A stretch of DNA of 51,602 bases from an uncultured Roseburia sp. (GTDB taxonomy: Bacteria; Bacillota; Clostridia; Lachnospirales; Lachnospiraceae), in contig CANOCV010000020.1 in assembly GCA_947564465.1 (NCBI GenBank), positions 1-51,602 of the forward strand, given 5' to 3'. Shown here piece by piece: positions 35,001 through 42,232 of this stretch (its first letter is position 1; every line of letters begins with the position of its first letter). The translations under genes were made by a program, and so were the position numbers. The notes under the pieces were generated by a model. That model saw only the letters and a list, made by a program, of their open reading frames with translations. It ran no database searches and had not been told where the DNA came from.

Positions 35001-36581
35001 GCAGCCTACGCAATTGTAACTGCAAATGAGAACGGCAATTATACGGGGCAGAGGGAAATCGGTTTCCGTATTGTAGAGCAGGAGATTGAAGCGGCAACGA
35101 TATATGCGATACCGGATTATAATTATACCGGTGAGGAAATTAAGCCGTCACCAGCAATTTATTTTAATGGAACACGCCTTGAGGAAGGTACGGATTATGT
35201 TCTGACTTATGGAAATAATGTGAATGCCGGTAAGGCATGGATTATTATCCAGGGAAGAGGGAACTACAAATCAGTAAAAGAGATCAGCTTCAGAATCCGC
35301 GCTAGTCTTGAGGATGCGGTTGTAAGCGAAGTACCGAATCAGGCGTATACAGGAGAAGAGGTCAGACCGACAGTTACGGTAAGTTGTGGAGGCAATAAGT
35401 TGGTTGCAGGCGAAGATTATGTGATTACTTATTCCAATAATATAGAGGTGGGCGATGCTGCGATTATTATATCACCGTCAGAGGTGAATCCTTACTACAC
35501 AAGTTCAAATGTAGTAGAGTTTGAGATCTGCAATAGCGTGGCATCTGCGATAGTAACAGGAATCCCTTCATCACAGACTTATACGGGCGCATTAATTTTG
35601 CCGGAGCCGCAGTTATATCTTGGCGGCAAGAAGCTGGTGAAAGGAAAAGATTATACAGTAAAATGGAATAATGCGGTTAACGTCGGAAATGCTTCCGTTG
35701 TCATAACAGGAATGGGAGAAACAAAATCACAAGAAGACGGAGTCCTTCGTGCGGCAGGAAACAATAGTGGAGAGTATGTCGGAACGCGGACAATTGTTTA
35801 CCGGATTATACCAAAGAGTATAGCAAGATGTACAGTAAGCAATATAGCAGATGTAGTTTATGATGGCATGAGCCATGCGCCGGCAATTGTTGTGAGAGAC
35901 GGCAGTAAAGTATTGGCGGAGGGAACGGACTATACTGTTTCATACACCGGCAATATCAATATCGGAACAGGTTTTGCAATTGTAACCGGAATCGGCAATT
36001 ATTCCGGTACGTCTGTTCAGAAGTTTTCTGTTATATCGGCACCGATTACAGGACTTCGTACTACTTCTGTAAAGGCGACCTCCGTGAAGTTAAGCTGGAC
36101 GAAAAAGAATAACGTAACGGGATATGAGGTGTATACAAACAACAGCCGGAAACGTATTGCGCAGACGAAAAAGACCAGTGTTACTATCAAGAATCTAAAA
36201 GCCGGAAAGACGTATACGTATAAAGTAAGAACTTATACAAAAATCGGAACAAGGACTTATTTTGGAGATTTTGTAAAAATTACCTTTGCTACGAAGCCAA
36301 AGTCGCCAAGTGTAACAGTGAGTTCTTCGGCGAAGAAGACAGTGAAGTTGAGCTGGAATAAGATAAGCGGAGCAAGTGGCTATGAAATTTATGCATCGAC
36401 GACGAAGAAGGGTTCTTATAAAAAAGTGGCGATTATTCTGAAAGGAAGTGTTGTCAACTATACGAATAAAGGACTTTCCAGTGGAAAAACATATTATTAT
36501 AAAGTGCGTGCATACCGCAACGTAGGCAACGGGAAAGTATACAGTAATTATTCTGCTGCTCAGTCTGTGAAGGTGCGATAA
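29016..36581 (+). CDS. 2521-residue secreted protein of about 26 tandem beta modules plus two FN3 domains
   Basis: A signal peptide (about 1-33, LGLIPPVPVRAA) is followed by about 26 imperfect modules of roughly 90 residues, counted from their recurrent ends (for example VNFTIRRK, VHYKILPQD, ATFRIAPKK, VEFTIG). Each carries a Y-TG-x-x-x-x-P-x-[LVT]-x-V strand, a DY-x-[VI]-x-Y-x-[ND]N turn and a GNY-x-G-x-[KR] strand, the pattern of stacked Ig-like filament domains on Firmicute surfaces. Two FN3 domains (about 2335-2521) close it (TGYEVYTNN, SGYEIYAST, TYYYKVRAY). No sorting motif or C-terminal helix is present, so attachment may be indirect. It lies 34 bp before the third sortase and is probably an adhesin or matrix-like stalk. 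Confidence 0.85.
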   Translation: MYKYKEVGKRILGMVMAVCLVLGLIPPVPVRAATDIAATTITLYRDPEMTEEVDESTYTYSGNKIEPYVKVEYNGQTVERAGNYSVEYGENINAGTGTVTVMGGGLDYNGETTVNFTIRRKTVAGINIVFGMSDNDGPYCYYTSAAGGAKPEITSVSVEEMNGASVPLSSTDYVISYFNNTAACSDLGSGAPPYLTLALADTCNYTTVGNTAKTQYYRIFHNMASVAVSGIPDPMVFNGTAQNPALTLTNTETGQEVAASNYTSRWSNNTNVGNATLTITGKGLYKGTYTQTYPIGQKDLNSADVTVETDQNIYEYRGGERIPIENNLIVKIGDYTVPSTNYTVTDQINGPRGTNRVKVIGQGNLKGEKNVSFLVKSAITSCEPDKREYSYTGAEIEPLLTVKDNLGESVAFTNYDVSYYDDKDYTTMHTGAPAAVGTYYIRLEAKGDSYMGTLGTPEAPIAFSIVPRDFGSVRFMLGGRQITSSDDRGDYYNGASIFDTLEGLTAEDNGKELLKSEDGDYTVSYYSDSACTREIEPKTDNFRNVGYYYIKMTGHGTYEGAEYVVHYKILPQDVTNRVSVTIKPQTYTGSAVIPDKSDIEIKVTINGREQILPDSDYEIVTGQNNVNIGTGARLIIQLTGNYTTTEKTTIGGKVWDSTVTATFRIAPKKLSDCEKEIVDHVVYNGQVQKPSIAIRDGNYTLVENQDYSVEIYSSKSYQPNQIVNNPRNVGTYYVKVVGINAYENDAADAPIYFDFSITKKPLTASDITFEAANHEYTGSAVTPGLTVMDNGNVLSLGSDYEVVGYYSDENCTNESAPIAGKAYVKIRGIGNYDAEKVAAFFIGEDFAEAAGGMEVTGGSLEYNRQSHYAELNDRIVVYDKAGEPITKDNYTLHYYTSPDYKTEITAEGNALFINAGTIYVRAEGARGYYGNFTGTCTIQKKSIEGMNAEVFGTFVYTGNAIELAIVQDASSQGIRLSDQTYTLKATEVEIRANSYVNNRSAGTASVTLDGKGNYTGSKTVNFTIQQRSLNSLSNLRVSVPEATYTSQRQTPTVTVTFGDANIALTEGTDFSLDYFTDASYGGAAADENLTDAGRVYVRITGIGNYKDVLDMNNAAGTNVFVINPRDITATNVDIAGLRFTYSAVPTNSKIPEYNVRYEYTPGSNFELEKNRDYICTQEQSGTTIPYKIGAQQIDIVGQGNFKGRKTITYYYLGNMDNAAKEIEVRGIEESYAYKANTAITCSNLSVWIAGGNVLSPSCYTVEYENNKTAGLATVKIIGNTASYWTGTYVQTFKITGSIADAEITIPDQIYTGTAYTADTLQDLKVVCDGMTLTRGVDYQVKEMKNATDAALSTDGARAPSITITGDGEYFAGTAEKTQTFSIKYDITSENLQVSEIADRIYTGSAIEPEVTVNYVTNTVTGAIATLKEGRDYSLTYRNNIEVASANDARGPHVVITALENGLLTSGYVIAPFTIKKVNIEEEEYGFHITGLEPEYMYTGRDIRPAIQIENADGDVLDAKNYKVSYSMNTAKPMAGTIVTVKAEGQGNYYGTLTATFQIIKRDISTRLDNVSASIEDQTYSGMRLTPVFRVTFEDYDGKTQTMTQGVDYEIVGYYNNMDAAEAGDESYGVHGYENGPYVQIKAKTGTSIEGTRNIPFTILPKDMDTLYYEPVKNPVYETGQEKYDPEIVVKIFSNSAEALREGIDYNITYENDTEVAESNGVNGPHIIVEPAMNNQNLTGSHMIEYSILPKSINTESMDVLLSDDDPANRFDSEKLNYPSMGTYYPNVVVRDNLTQGYINLTPDIDYTVTYVDNNKVGTASVVVTARGNYTGQRVVEFTIGTLFDREHVTVCAGNSSITEVPSVIYNGTSQIPTDLSVKANDTAELLTEGVDYTISYYLDEACKYAVLPDNIVNAGTYYVSVNGLTSAGYIGSIVLPYTIRQKSLNAADVIPDPIEDQKFAGGNVRPAVTLRDEETGLVIPAVAYDVTYRDNNSIGAAYAIVTANENGNYTGQREIGFRIVEQEIEAATIYAIPDYNYTGEEIKPSPAIYFNGTRLEEGTDYVLTYGNNVNAGKAWIIIQGRGNYKSVKEISFRIRASLEDAVVSEVPNQAYTGEEVRPTVTVSCGGNKLVAGEDYVITYSNNIEVGDAAIIISPSEVNPYYTSSNVVEFEICNSVASAIVTGIPSSQTYTGALILPEPQLYLGGKKLVKGKDYTVKWNNAVNVGNASVVITGMGETKSQEDGVLRAAGNNSGEYVGTRTIVYRIIPKSIARCTVSNIADVVYDGMSHAPAIVVRDGSKVLAEGTDYTVSYTGNINIGTGFAIVTGIGNYSGTSVQKFSVISAPITGLRTTSVKATSVKLSWTKKNNVTGYEVYTNNSRKRIAQTKKTSVTIKNLKAGKTYTYKVRTYTKIGTRTYFGDFVKITFATKPKSPSVTVSSSAKKTVKLSWNKISGASGYEIYASTTKKGSYKKVAIILKGSVVNYTNKGLSSGKTYYYKVRAYRNVGNGKVYSNYSAAQSVKVR

Positions 36582-36615
36582 GAAATATTAAAAATAAGGC
36601 AGATGAATCATAAGT

Positions 36616-37719
36616 ATGGGAGAAAAACATTACAAGCTGGGAAATTATGAATTCGATACCTTACGAGAATATAGGCAGGCTCAGGAGGATTTAAAAAAAA
36701 TCAAGTATATAACGGATGAGCTGGATATTTACGATCCGGAAGTAGCTCTCCGTTTATATAACCTGATGCGAAGCAAGAAAATAAAATTTAAGAGCGAGGT
36801 GGGGAAGTCCTTCTTCTGGTGTATATCTGACATTGTGGCAGACAATTCCAAACATGTCATAGGCAGACAGGGCGGAAGAACAGAAGAAGCGATGGAACCG
36901 CTGATGGAAACGAACTGGCAGAAAGTTTTGGGTATTGCCTGCATCGCCATTGCCGTTATATGTTTTGCTTATTATGCGGTTTCTGAGTGGCAGGATTATC
37001 GTTCGGCCAAGAAGCTTGAAAATCTCCAACAGATGACGGACGTCAATAATATGATATATTTTAATGCGGAAGATACGGAGACGGAGATACCGTTTGTCAG
37101 GCCGGAGATTGCCTCGGATGACGAGATAGAGCCTCCGCCGATACTTGAAGAGTATGCCGCGAAGCATAAAGAGAATCCGGAAATGATTGGCTGGCTGAAG
37201 ATTGAAGGAACACAGATTGATTATCCGGTTATGCAGTCAGAGATGGATCAGTATGATTATTATTTGCAGCACGCATTTGATAAAACAGAGGACAGTAACG
37301 GAACACTGTTCGTAGATGCCAGAAACAACATTATAAACCGTGATACCAACATAATTATCTATGGACATAATATGAAAAGCGGAATGATGTTCGGAAGCCT
37401 GAAAAAATATCAGGATAAAGATTTTCTGAAGGAACACTCGACAATCCAGTTCGATACGATATATGAAAAGGGAACTTATCAGATTATCGGCGTATGTCTG
37501 GCGAAAGTAAAATATCAGGATGAAGATGGTTTTCGTTATTACAATTTTTTGAGAGCGAAAAATGAGACAGAGTTTACGGATTATTTGGTGAATATTCAGC
37601 AGCTAGAAGTGTTTGAGCAGGCATTGGACGCTTCTTTTGGAGATCAATTATTAACATTATCTACTTGTAATAACTATATAGAAGATGGTAGAATGTTTAT
37701 AGTAGCTAAAAAAATTTAA
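36616..37719 (+). CDS. srtB: Class B sortase (copy 3) with N-terminal cytosolic domain
   Basis: This 367-residue enzyme is about 110 residues longer than the other two. Residues 1-95 are hydrophilic and helical (YKLGNYEFDTLREYRQAQED, YDPEVALRLYNLMRSKKIKF), so they should lie in the cytoplasm ahead of the membrane helix (about 98-118). The class B catalytic domain follows: H251 in IYGHNM, C351 in LSTCNNY, and R359 in DGRMFIVAKK. The substrate-side block WLKIEGTQIDYPVMQ is close to copy 1. It sits between the giant modular protein and an LRR protein bearing a TPKTGD signal, and is the likely enzyme for that LRR protein. Confidence 0.92.
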   Translation: MGEKHYKLGNYEFDTLREYRQAQEDLKKIKYITDELDIYDPEVALRLYNLMRSKKIKFKSEVGKSFFWCISDIVADNSKHVIGRQGGRTEEAMEPLMETNWQKVLGIACIAIAVICFAYYAVSEWQDYRSAKKLENLQQMTDVNNMIYFNAEDTETEIPFVRPEIASDDEIEPPPILEEYAAKHKENPEMIGWLKIEGTQIDYPVMQSEMDQYDYYLQHAFDKTEDSNGTLFVDARNNIINRDTNIIIYGHNMKSGMMFGSLKKYQDKDFLKEHSTIQFDTIYEKGTYQIIGVCLAKVKYQDEDGFRYYNFLRAKNETEFTDYLVNIQQLEVFEQALDASFGDQLLTLSTCNNYIEDGRMFIVAKKI

Positions 37720-37740
37720 CCAGGATCGGGAGAGATGGCC

Positions 37741-39075
37741 ATGAGAAAAACAAGAAGAGTATTGGCATGGCTTGCAGTATTCTGTATGATATTTACAATG
37801 CATCAGAATACAGTTGTAAGTTATGCGACGGAAGCGCCGGCAGAGCAGCCGGCAGTTGATGAAGCGGCAGCCAATGGATTTTCCATTGACAATACAGGAA
37901 CATTGGTAGGTTACAGCGGTGTAGGCGGAGATGTAGTGATTCCGTCCACAGTAACGTCAATTGCAGCCAATGCGTTTGCGGGAAATACGTCTATTACGAG
38001 TGTGACAATTCCGGCAAGTGTGGCGCTTTTCGGAAGCGGAATTTTCGCGAACTGTACAAGTTTGACAACAGTGACGATACAGGGAAATATTTCCTCAATT
38101 CCGACACAGACATTTTATAACTGTGCAAATTTAAGAAACGTGTATGTACCGGCAAGTGTGACGGCGATTGGGTCGGAGGCGTTTGCGGAATGTGTCAGCT
38201 TATCGGGAATTACCCTTCCGGGCGGAGTGGCAACGATTGCTGACAGAGCGTTTTATGATTGTGCGAGTTTAAGCGGGGTGTCTATTCCGGCAACGGTTTC
38301 TTCCATTGGAAGTAATGCATTTGCGGGTTGTGTGAATATGACGTCATATAGTGTAGACGGTTCCAACGGGTATTACGCATCAAGCGGCGGATGCTTATAT
38401 AACAAGACAATGACGAAGCTGTTAAGCTGTCCGGAGGGACGTTCCAGTGTGACAATTGCAGACGGAACAAAAATAATTGGAAGTAATGCATTTGCGAATT
38501 GTAAGGCAATTCGTTCCCTAGTATTGCCGAACAGTGTGACAACAATTGAAAGCAATGCATTTGCGGGCAGCGGTATCCGCGATATTACCATAATGGCAGG
38601 CGTTACCTCCATCGGCTCACAGGGTAGTTGGACGGCAGATATCATTTATGGTGAAGCAAATTCCGCAGCGCAGACATATGCGAACAGTAACAGTATTGTT
38701 TTCCAGGCGTTGAGCTCTTCGACACCGCCGCAGGATACAGAGGATCCGGGCGAGGGCAATACGGAAGGCGGTGGAGGTAATAAGAAGCCAAATGGTGGCG
38801 GAACAACTCCGGGCTCTACGGGAGGAGACGGCACAGGAACAACTCCGAATGGTAACGAAGGAAGTACGGGCGGCAGTGCAGGAAGCGGTCAGGCAACCAC
38901 AACGGTACGAGGGGGAACAACTGTCGCGGCATCTTCGGTGTCTCATGAAAAGGATACCACGCCAAAGACAGGTGACGGTATAAATCCGGTATTCTTTTTC
39001 TGTCTCGCATTTATGCTGGTAGGTGTAAGCTTACTTGCAGTAGGAAAAAGAAGAGCATTGCAGCGGAGAAGATAA
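37741..39075 (+). CDS. Sortase-anchored BspA-type leucine-rich repeat protein
   Basis: This 444-residue protein has a signal peptide (about 1-29). About eight LRR_5 (BspA-like) repeats follow (about 45-300), built on VTSIAANAFAGNTSITSVTIP, VTAIGSEAFAECVSL and VTTIESNAFAGSGI. Next comes a Gly/Thr/Asn-rich flexible linker (about 325-400). The C-terminal signal is canonical: TPKTGD, a hydrophobic helix (about 415-433) and a KRRALQRRR tail. BspA-type LRR proteins usually bind host or bacterial surface ligands. The ATG at 37741 follows GGGAGAG by 6 bp and is preferred over 37735. It starts 21 bp after sortase 3, and a terminator follows. Confidence 0.92.
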   Translation: MRKTRRVLAWLAVFCMIFTMHQNTVVSYATEAPAEQPAVDEAAANGFSIDNTGTLVGYSGVGGDVVIPSTVTSIAANAFAGNTSITSVTIPASVALFGSGIFANCTSLTTVTIQGNISSIPTQTFYNCANLRNVYVPASVTAIGSEAFAECVSLSGITLPGGVATIADRAFYDCASLSGVSIPATVSSIGSNAFAGCVNMTSYSVDGSNGYYASSGGCLYNKTMTKLLSCPEGRSSVTIADGTKIIGSNAFANCKAIRSLVLPNSVTTIESNAFAGSGIRDITIMAGVTSIGSQGSWTADIIYGEANSAAQTYANSNSIVFQALSSSTPPQDTEDPGEGNTEGGGGNKKPNGGGTTPGSTGGDGTGTTPNGNEGSTGGSAGSGQATTTVRGGTTVAASSVSHEKDTTPKTGDGINPVFFFCLAFMLVGVSLLAVGKRRALQRRR

Positions 39076-39113
39076 TTATATAAAGCGGATACTTTCGGTT
39101 TGGTTAGATAAAG

Positions 39114-39166
39114 ATACCGAAGACAGATGCTTGAGAGATATCAGGTATTTGTCTTCGGTATTTTAT
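39114..39166 (+). terminator. Terminator after the LRR surface-protein gene
   Basis: ATACCGAAGACA (39114-39125) and TGTCTTCGGTAT (39150-39161) form a perfect 12-bp stem followed by TTTATATT. Confidence 0.85.
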
Positions 39167-39256
39167 ATTATTAGGAAAGGTTTATCACGGAATATTTAGA
39201 TTTAAATTGGTATTAAAAAGTGTTAGAATTGTAAAAGATAAAAGGAGGAAAAATTA

Positions 39257-41782
39257 ATGAAAAATCCAAAGCTTTTTAAACCAATTTTGACATATTCATT
39301 AGTCGTTGCGTTAACTGCTTCTGAATATATGCCTGCTTTTGCCACGGAGATGTATGATACGGAAAATGGAGCAGATGAAGTAGTGGAAGTTATACAGGAG
39401 ACGGCGAAAGAGAATGTGATTTTGGAAGAGGACGCAGTGCCTTCGCTTGGAGCGCAGGGGTTGCCGACGATTACACAGCCGACAATAAGTGCGGAATGGA
39501 ATAATGGGGAATGGGTTCTTTTTGATCTCAATTACAGTGGAACGGATTATGAGGCGTGTGAATTGTCCGTAACGGTTTCGGGGACAGGATCTGTGGTATA
39601 TGCAGCTTCATATTATGACCCGGATTATTCGATTGACAGTGAAAATTTTTATGACAGTAAAACCGGAAAATATAATTTGGCAGAGAATGTGACATACACG
39701 TTTGCTTTAACACCGTTTGAGTACAGAAATGTTTATGATGAGGAAGCAGAAGAGTACTATAATGAGAAGGTGTATGGTGCGGTGAAGACCGTCAGATGGA
39801 CGGCACCGGCAATAGAGGCGGTATCGTCGCTTGCGGTGAAAGAGATGACGCCGAGTGGATTTGTATTTTCACACAGTGCGGTTTCGGCGGAGTCGTCCGT
39901 ACGCTATCAGTATTCTAAGAGCGCAACGTTTGACGAGAAGGCTGCGGATGTAAATTCTACATATTCCAATACGCTATATTACAGTAATTTGGAGCCGGGA
40001 GAAAAATATTATATCAGAGCGTATGTATACCGCTATGGAATGATGGGAAAATTTTCTAACGTGGTCTCGGTTACAGCCCCGGTTGCGGAGGCGGATATTG
40101 ATAAAACGGAGATTGGAAATACGAGTGTTACCCTGACATTAGATGCGGGTTATGGCGAATATACAGGGTTTCAGATTTACCGTAAGACGGGGAGCGGTTC
40201 CTATAAGAAGCTGACGACAACTACGGATAGTAAGTATGCCGACACAGGCTTAAAGAAAGATACAAAATATACATATAAAGTACGCGCATACTACTACAAT
40301 GTGGATACAAAGAAGACAACTTACGGCGACTATGCGTATAAGAGTGTAGTGACGGGCGGAGCTGCGCTGAATCTGAAAGCGGAGCCGTCCGGAAAAACGT
40401 CTGTTAAGCTGACCTGGAATAAGGTGTCGGCTGCTTCCGGTTATGACGTATACAGATATACGGGGACATCAACGAGCAGCACGTACAAATCCGGTGTAAA
40501 TAATAATTTCAGTAAGTATGAGTTGATTAAGTCACTGGGAAAGAGTAAGAAGTCTTTTACCAACAAAAAGCTTACCGCCGGAGAGTCTTACACGTATCTT
40601 GTAAAGGCATATAAACTTGTAAAGGGCAAGAAAGTATATTTTACAGAGGCGTCTGCTTCCGTAACTACAAAATTCAGTTTTTCAACAAGTGTTAATGTCT
40701 ATAAAACAGTACAGAATACCAAGAACGGTACGATGAAAATTACATGGAAACGGATTCCTCAGGCAAGCGGATATCTGATTGAAAAGAAAGATTCGGCAAC
40801 GGGTAACTGGGTGACGCAGGCCAAGATCACAAAAGCCAAGACAACTTCCTATACTCTGCCGGCATCACCGCTTGGCAAGACGATTGAATATAGAATTCGG
40901 GCATATAAAGGCAGTAAATATTCCGGTTCGGCAACAGTATATGTGGAAGGATGTCTTGCAACGGTAACAGGCGTGTCAGCGAAGGCAACGGCAAATGGCG
41001 TAACAGTTTCCTGGAAACCGGTAGCCGGAGCTTCATTTTACAGAGTATACCGGACGACAGATTCGGCAACAATGTACGATGCAGACATAAAAGCATATAG
41101 TTATTCCAATTCTTCAAGCGTGGAGCCAATGGTATTTAAGGTGGCCAGCATAACGGACAACTATTATTATACATTGGGAAGCGGCACAGCGAAGATGGCG
41201 CAGGATTATGAAGCGGCCGATAAGCTTTTATATCACCGTCAGGGATTCTCCTATGCATATAGTGATGATGCTATTGTGGGAACATCTGTGGTTGATTATG
41301 CATATTCATATCACAGACCTGTATGGGAGGCAAACGGACTAGCCACAAGCGAAGAGGTTACAAGCTACGGACCAAAGAGTGGCGTGAAGTATTATTATTA
41401 TGTAATTGCGTATAGTGATCAGAAGGATGCAACGGGTTCCTACACCATTGCGTCAAGCTATGGTTCCAGCAAAGCCGCTTCCGTATCTATGGCAGGTTCC
41501 GTTGCGTTAAAAGCGCCGACGGTATCTGTAAAGGCCGGTTCTAAGAGCGCAACGCTTACCATCAAAAAGGTTACCGGAGCAAAAGAGTACGCGATCTACC
41601 GCGCAACGTCGAAAAAGGGATCGTATGAATTTGTCGCTACAACAACAAAGACAAAATATAAGGACAGCAAGCTTGCTTCAAAGAAAACATATTATTATAA
41701 AGTAAAAGCAGTTGCGCAAAACAGTTTAGGCGCGGATACCTATTCCGTATTCTCAAAAGTAAAAAAAGTAAAAGCGAAATAA
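39257..41782 (+). CDS. Secreted multi-FN3 protein
   Basis: This 841-residue protein has a signal peptide (about 1-31, MPAFATE). An acidic N-terminal domain of unknown fold (about 32-190) is followed by about six FN3-like domains to the C-terminus. Their recurrent core is G-Y-x-[VI]-Y-R and Y-x-Y-K-V-[RK]-A (FQIYRKTG, YDVYRYTG, YRVYRTTD, YAIYRATSKKG, TYYYKVKAV). There is no sorting motif or C-terminal helix; the last residues are lysine-rich, which might favour cell-wall binding. The FN3 units resemble those at the ends of the proteins at 23569 and 29016, so the three could share a partner. AAAAGGAGG precedes the ATG. Confidence 0.85.
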   Translation: MKNPKLFKPILTYSLVVALTASEYMPAFATEMYDTENGADEVVEVIQETAKENVILEEDAVPSLGAQGLPTITQPTISAEWNNGEWVLFDLNYSGTDYEACELSVTVSGTGSVVYAASYYDPDYSIDSENFYDSKTGKYNLAENVTYTFALTPFEYRNVYDEEAEEYYNEKVYGAVKTVRWTAPAIEAVSSLAVKEMTPSGFVFSHSAVSAESSVRYQYSKSATFDEKAADVNSTYSNTLYYSNLEPGEKYYIRAYVYRYGMMGKFSNVVSVTAPVAEADIDKTEIGNTSVTLTLDAGYGEYTGFQIYRKTGSGSYKKLTTTTDSKYADTGLKKDTKYTYKVRAYYYNVDTKKTTYGDYAYKSVVTGGAALNLKAEPSGKTSVKLTWNKVSAASGYDVYRYTGTSTSSTYKSGVNNNFSKYELIKSLGKSKKSFTNKKLTAGESYTYLVKAYKLVKGKKVYFTEASASVTTKFSFSTSVNVYKTVQNTKNGTMKITWKRIPQASGYLIEKKDSATGNWVTQAKITKAKTTSYTLPASPLGKTIEYRIRAYKGSKYSGSATVYVEGCLATVTGVSAKATANGVTVSWKPVAGASFYRVYRTTDSATMYDADIKAYSYSNSSSVEPMVFKVASITDNYYYTLGSGTAKMAQDYEAADKLLYHRQGFSYAYSDDAIVGTSVVDYAYSYHRPVWEANGLATSEEVTSYGPKSGVKYYYYVIAYSDQKDATGSYTIASSYGSSKAASVSMAGSVALKAPTVSVKAGSKSATLTIKKVTGAKEYAIYRATSKKGSYEFVATTTKTKYKDSKLASKKTYYYKVKAVAQNSLGADTYSVFSKVKKVKAK

Positions 41783-41813
41783 TAAGAAAATATTATGCGC
41801 CTTGGCGCAACAG

Positions 41814-41855
41814 AGTGTTCAAGTTCCATGAGTAAGGGACTTGAACACTTTTTCT
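41814..41855 (+). terminator. Terminator after the FN3 protein gene
   Basis: AGTGTTCAAGT and ACTTGAACACT form the stem (41814-41850) and are followed by TTTTTC. The T-run lies directly before the -35 box of the fatty-acid operon promoter. Confidence 0.85.
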
Positions 41856-41940
41856 TGACAAAAATAGGAAAACCGAATATACTTTGATAAGCAAATTGTT
41901 TGACAGGCAAACAATTTGCCCGAAAATCAATTATCAAACA
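41855..41940 (+). promoter_or_regulatory. Fatty-acid operon promoter with candidate FabT operators
   Basis: TTGACA (41855-41860), a 17-bp spacer and TATACT (41878-41883) form a near-consensus promoter. Overlapping its 3' end, TTTGATAAGCAAA (41883-41895) differs at one position from the TTTGATNATCAAA palindrome bound by FabT-type MarR repressors. A second half-site TTATCAAA lies at 41931-41938. Between them GCAAATTGTTTG and CAAACAATTTGC (41891-41902 with 41908-41919) form a perfect 12-bp inverted repeat, which could be another operator or an RNA hairpin. FabT is encoded at the end of the same operon. Confidence 0.8.
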
Positions 41941-41960
41941 ATTAAAAGGAGATTATTATT

Positions 41961-42194
41961 ATGTTAGAAAAAATGAAAGAAATTATCACAGAGCAGCTGA
42001 ATCTGGATGGCGTGGAGATTACGGAGGATTCTAATTTTAAGGATGATCTTGGCGCAGATTCCCTTGACTTATTTGAGCTTGTAATGAGTCTGGAGGAGGA
42101 GTTTGGCGTAGAAATCCCGTCTGAGGATCTGGAGAAAATCGCGACTGTAGGCGATGTCATGAATTATTTAAAGGATAAAGGTGTGGAAGTATAA
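41961..42194 (+). CDS. acpP: Acyl carrier protein
   Basis: This acidic 77-residue protein carries the growing fatty acyl chain on 4'-phosphopantetheine attached to S34 in [11 protein letters not shown]. It is the first gene of the fatty-acid operon, preceded by AAAAGGAGA and by the promoter/operator region. It serves every following enzyme in the cluster. Confidence 0.97.
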   Translation: MLEKMKEIITEQLNLDGVEITEDSNFKDDLGADSLDLFELVMSLEEEFGVEIPSEDLEKIATVGDVMNYLKDKGVEV

Positions 42195-42232
42195 ATCTGC
42201 GTGGCAATATGGCTGGAAAAGAGGTAAATTCC

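Noticed and set aside
29016..36581. Tandem repeats as a CRISPR or satellite array
   Set aside because: The repetition is at the protein level with diverged DNA inside one continuous reading frame; no short identical repeats with regular spacers were seen here or elsewhere in the window.
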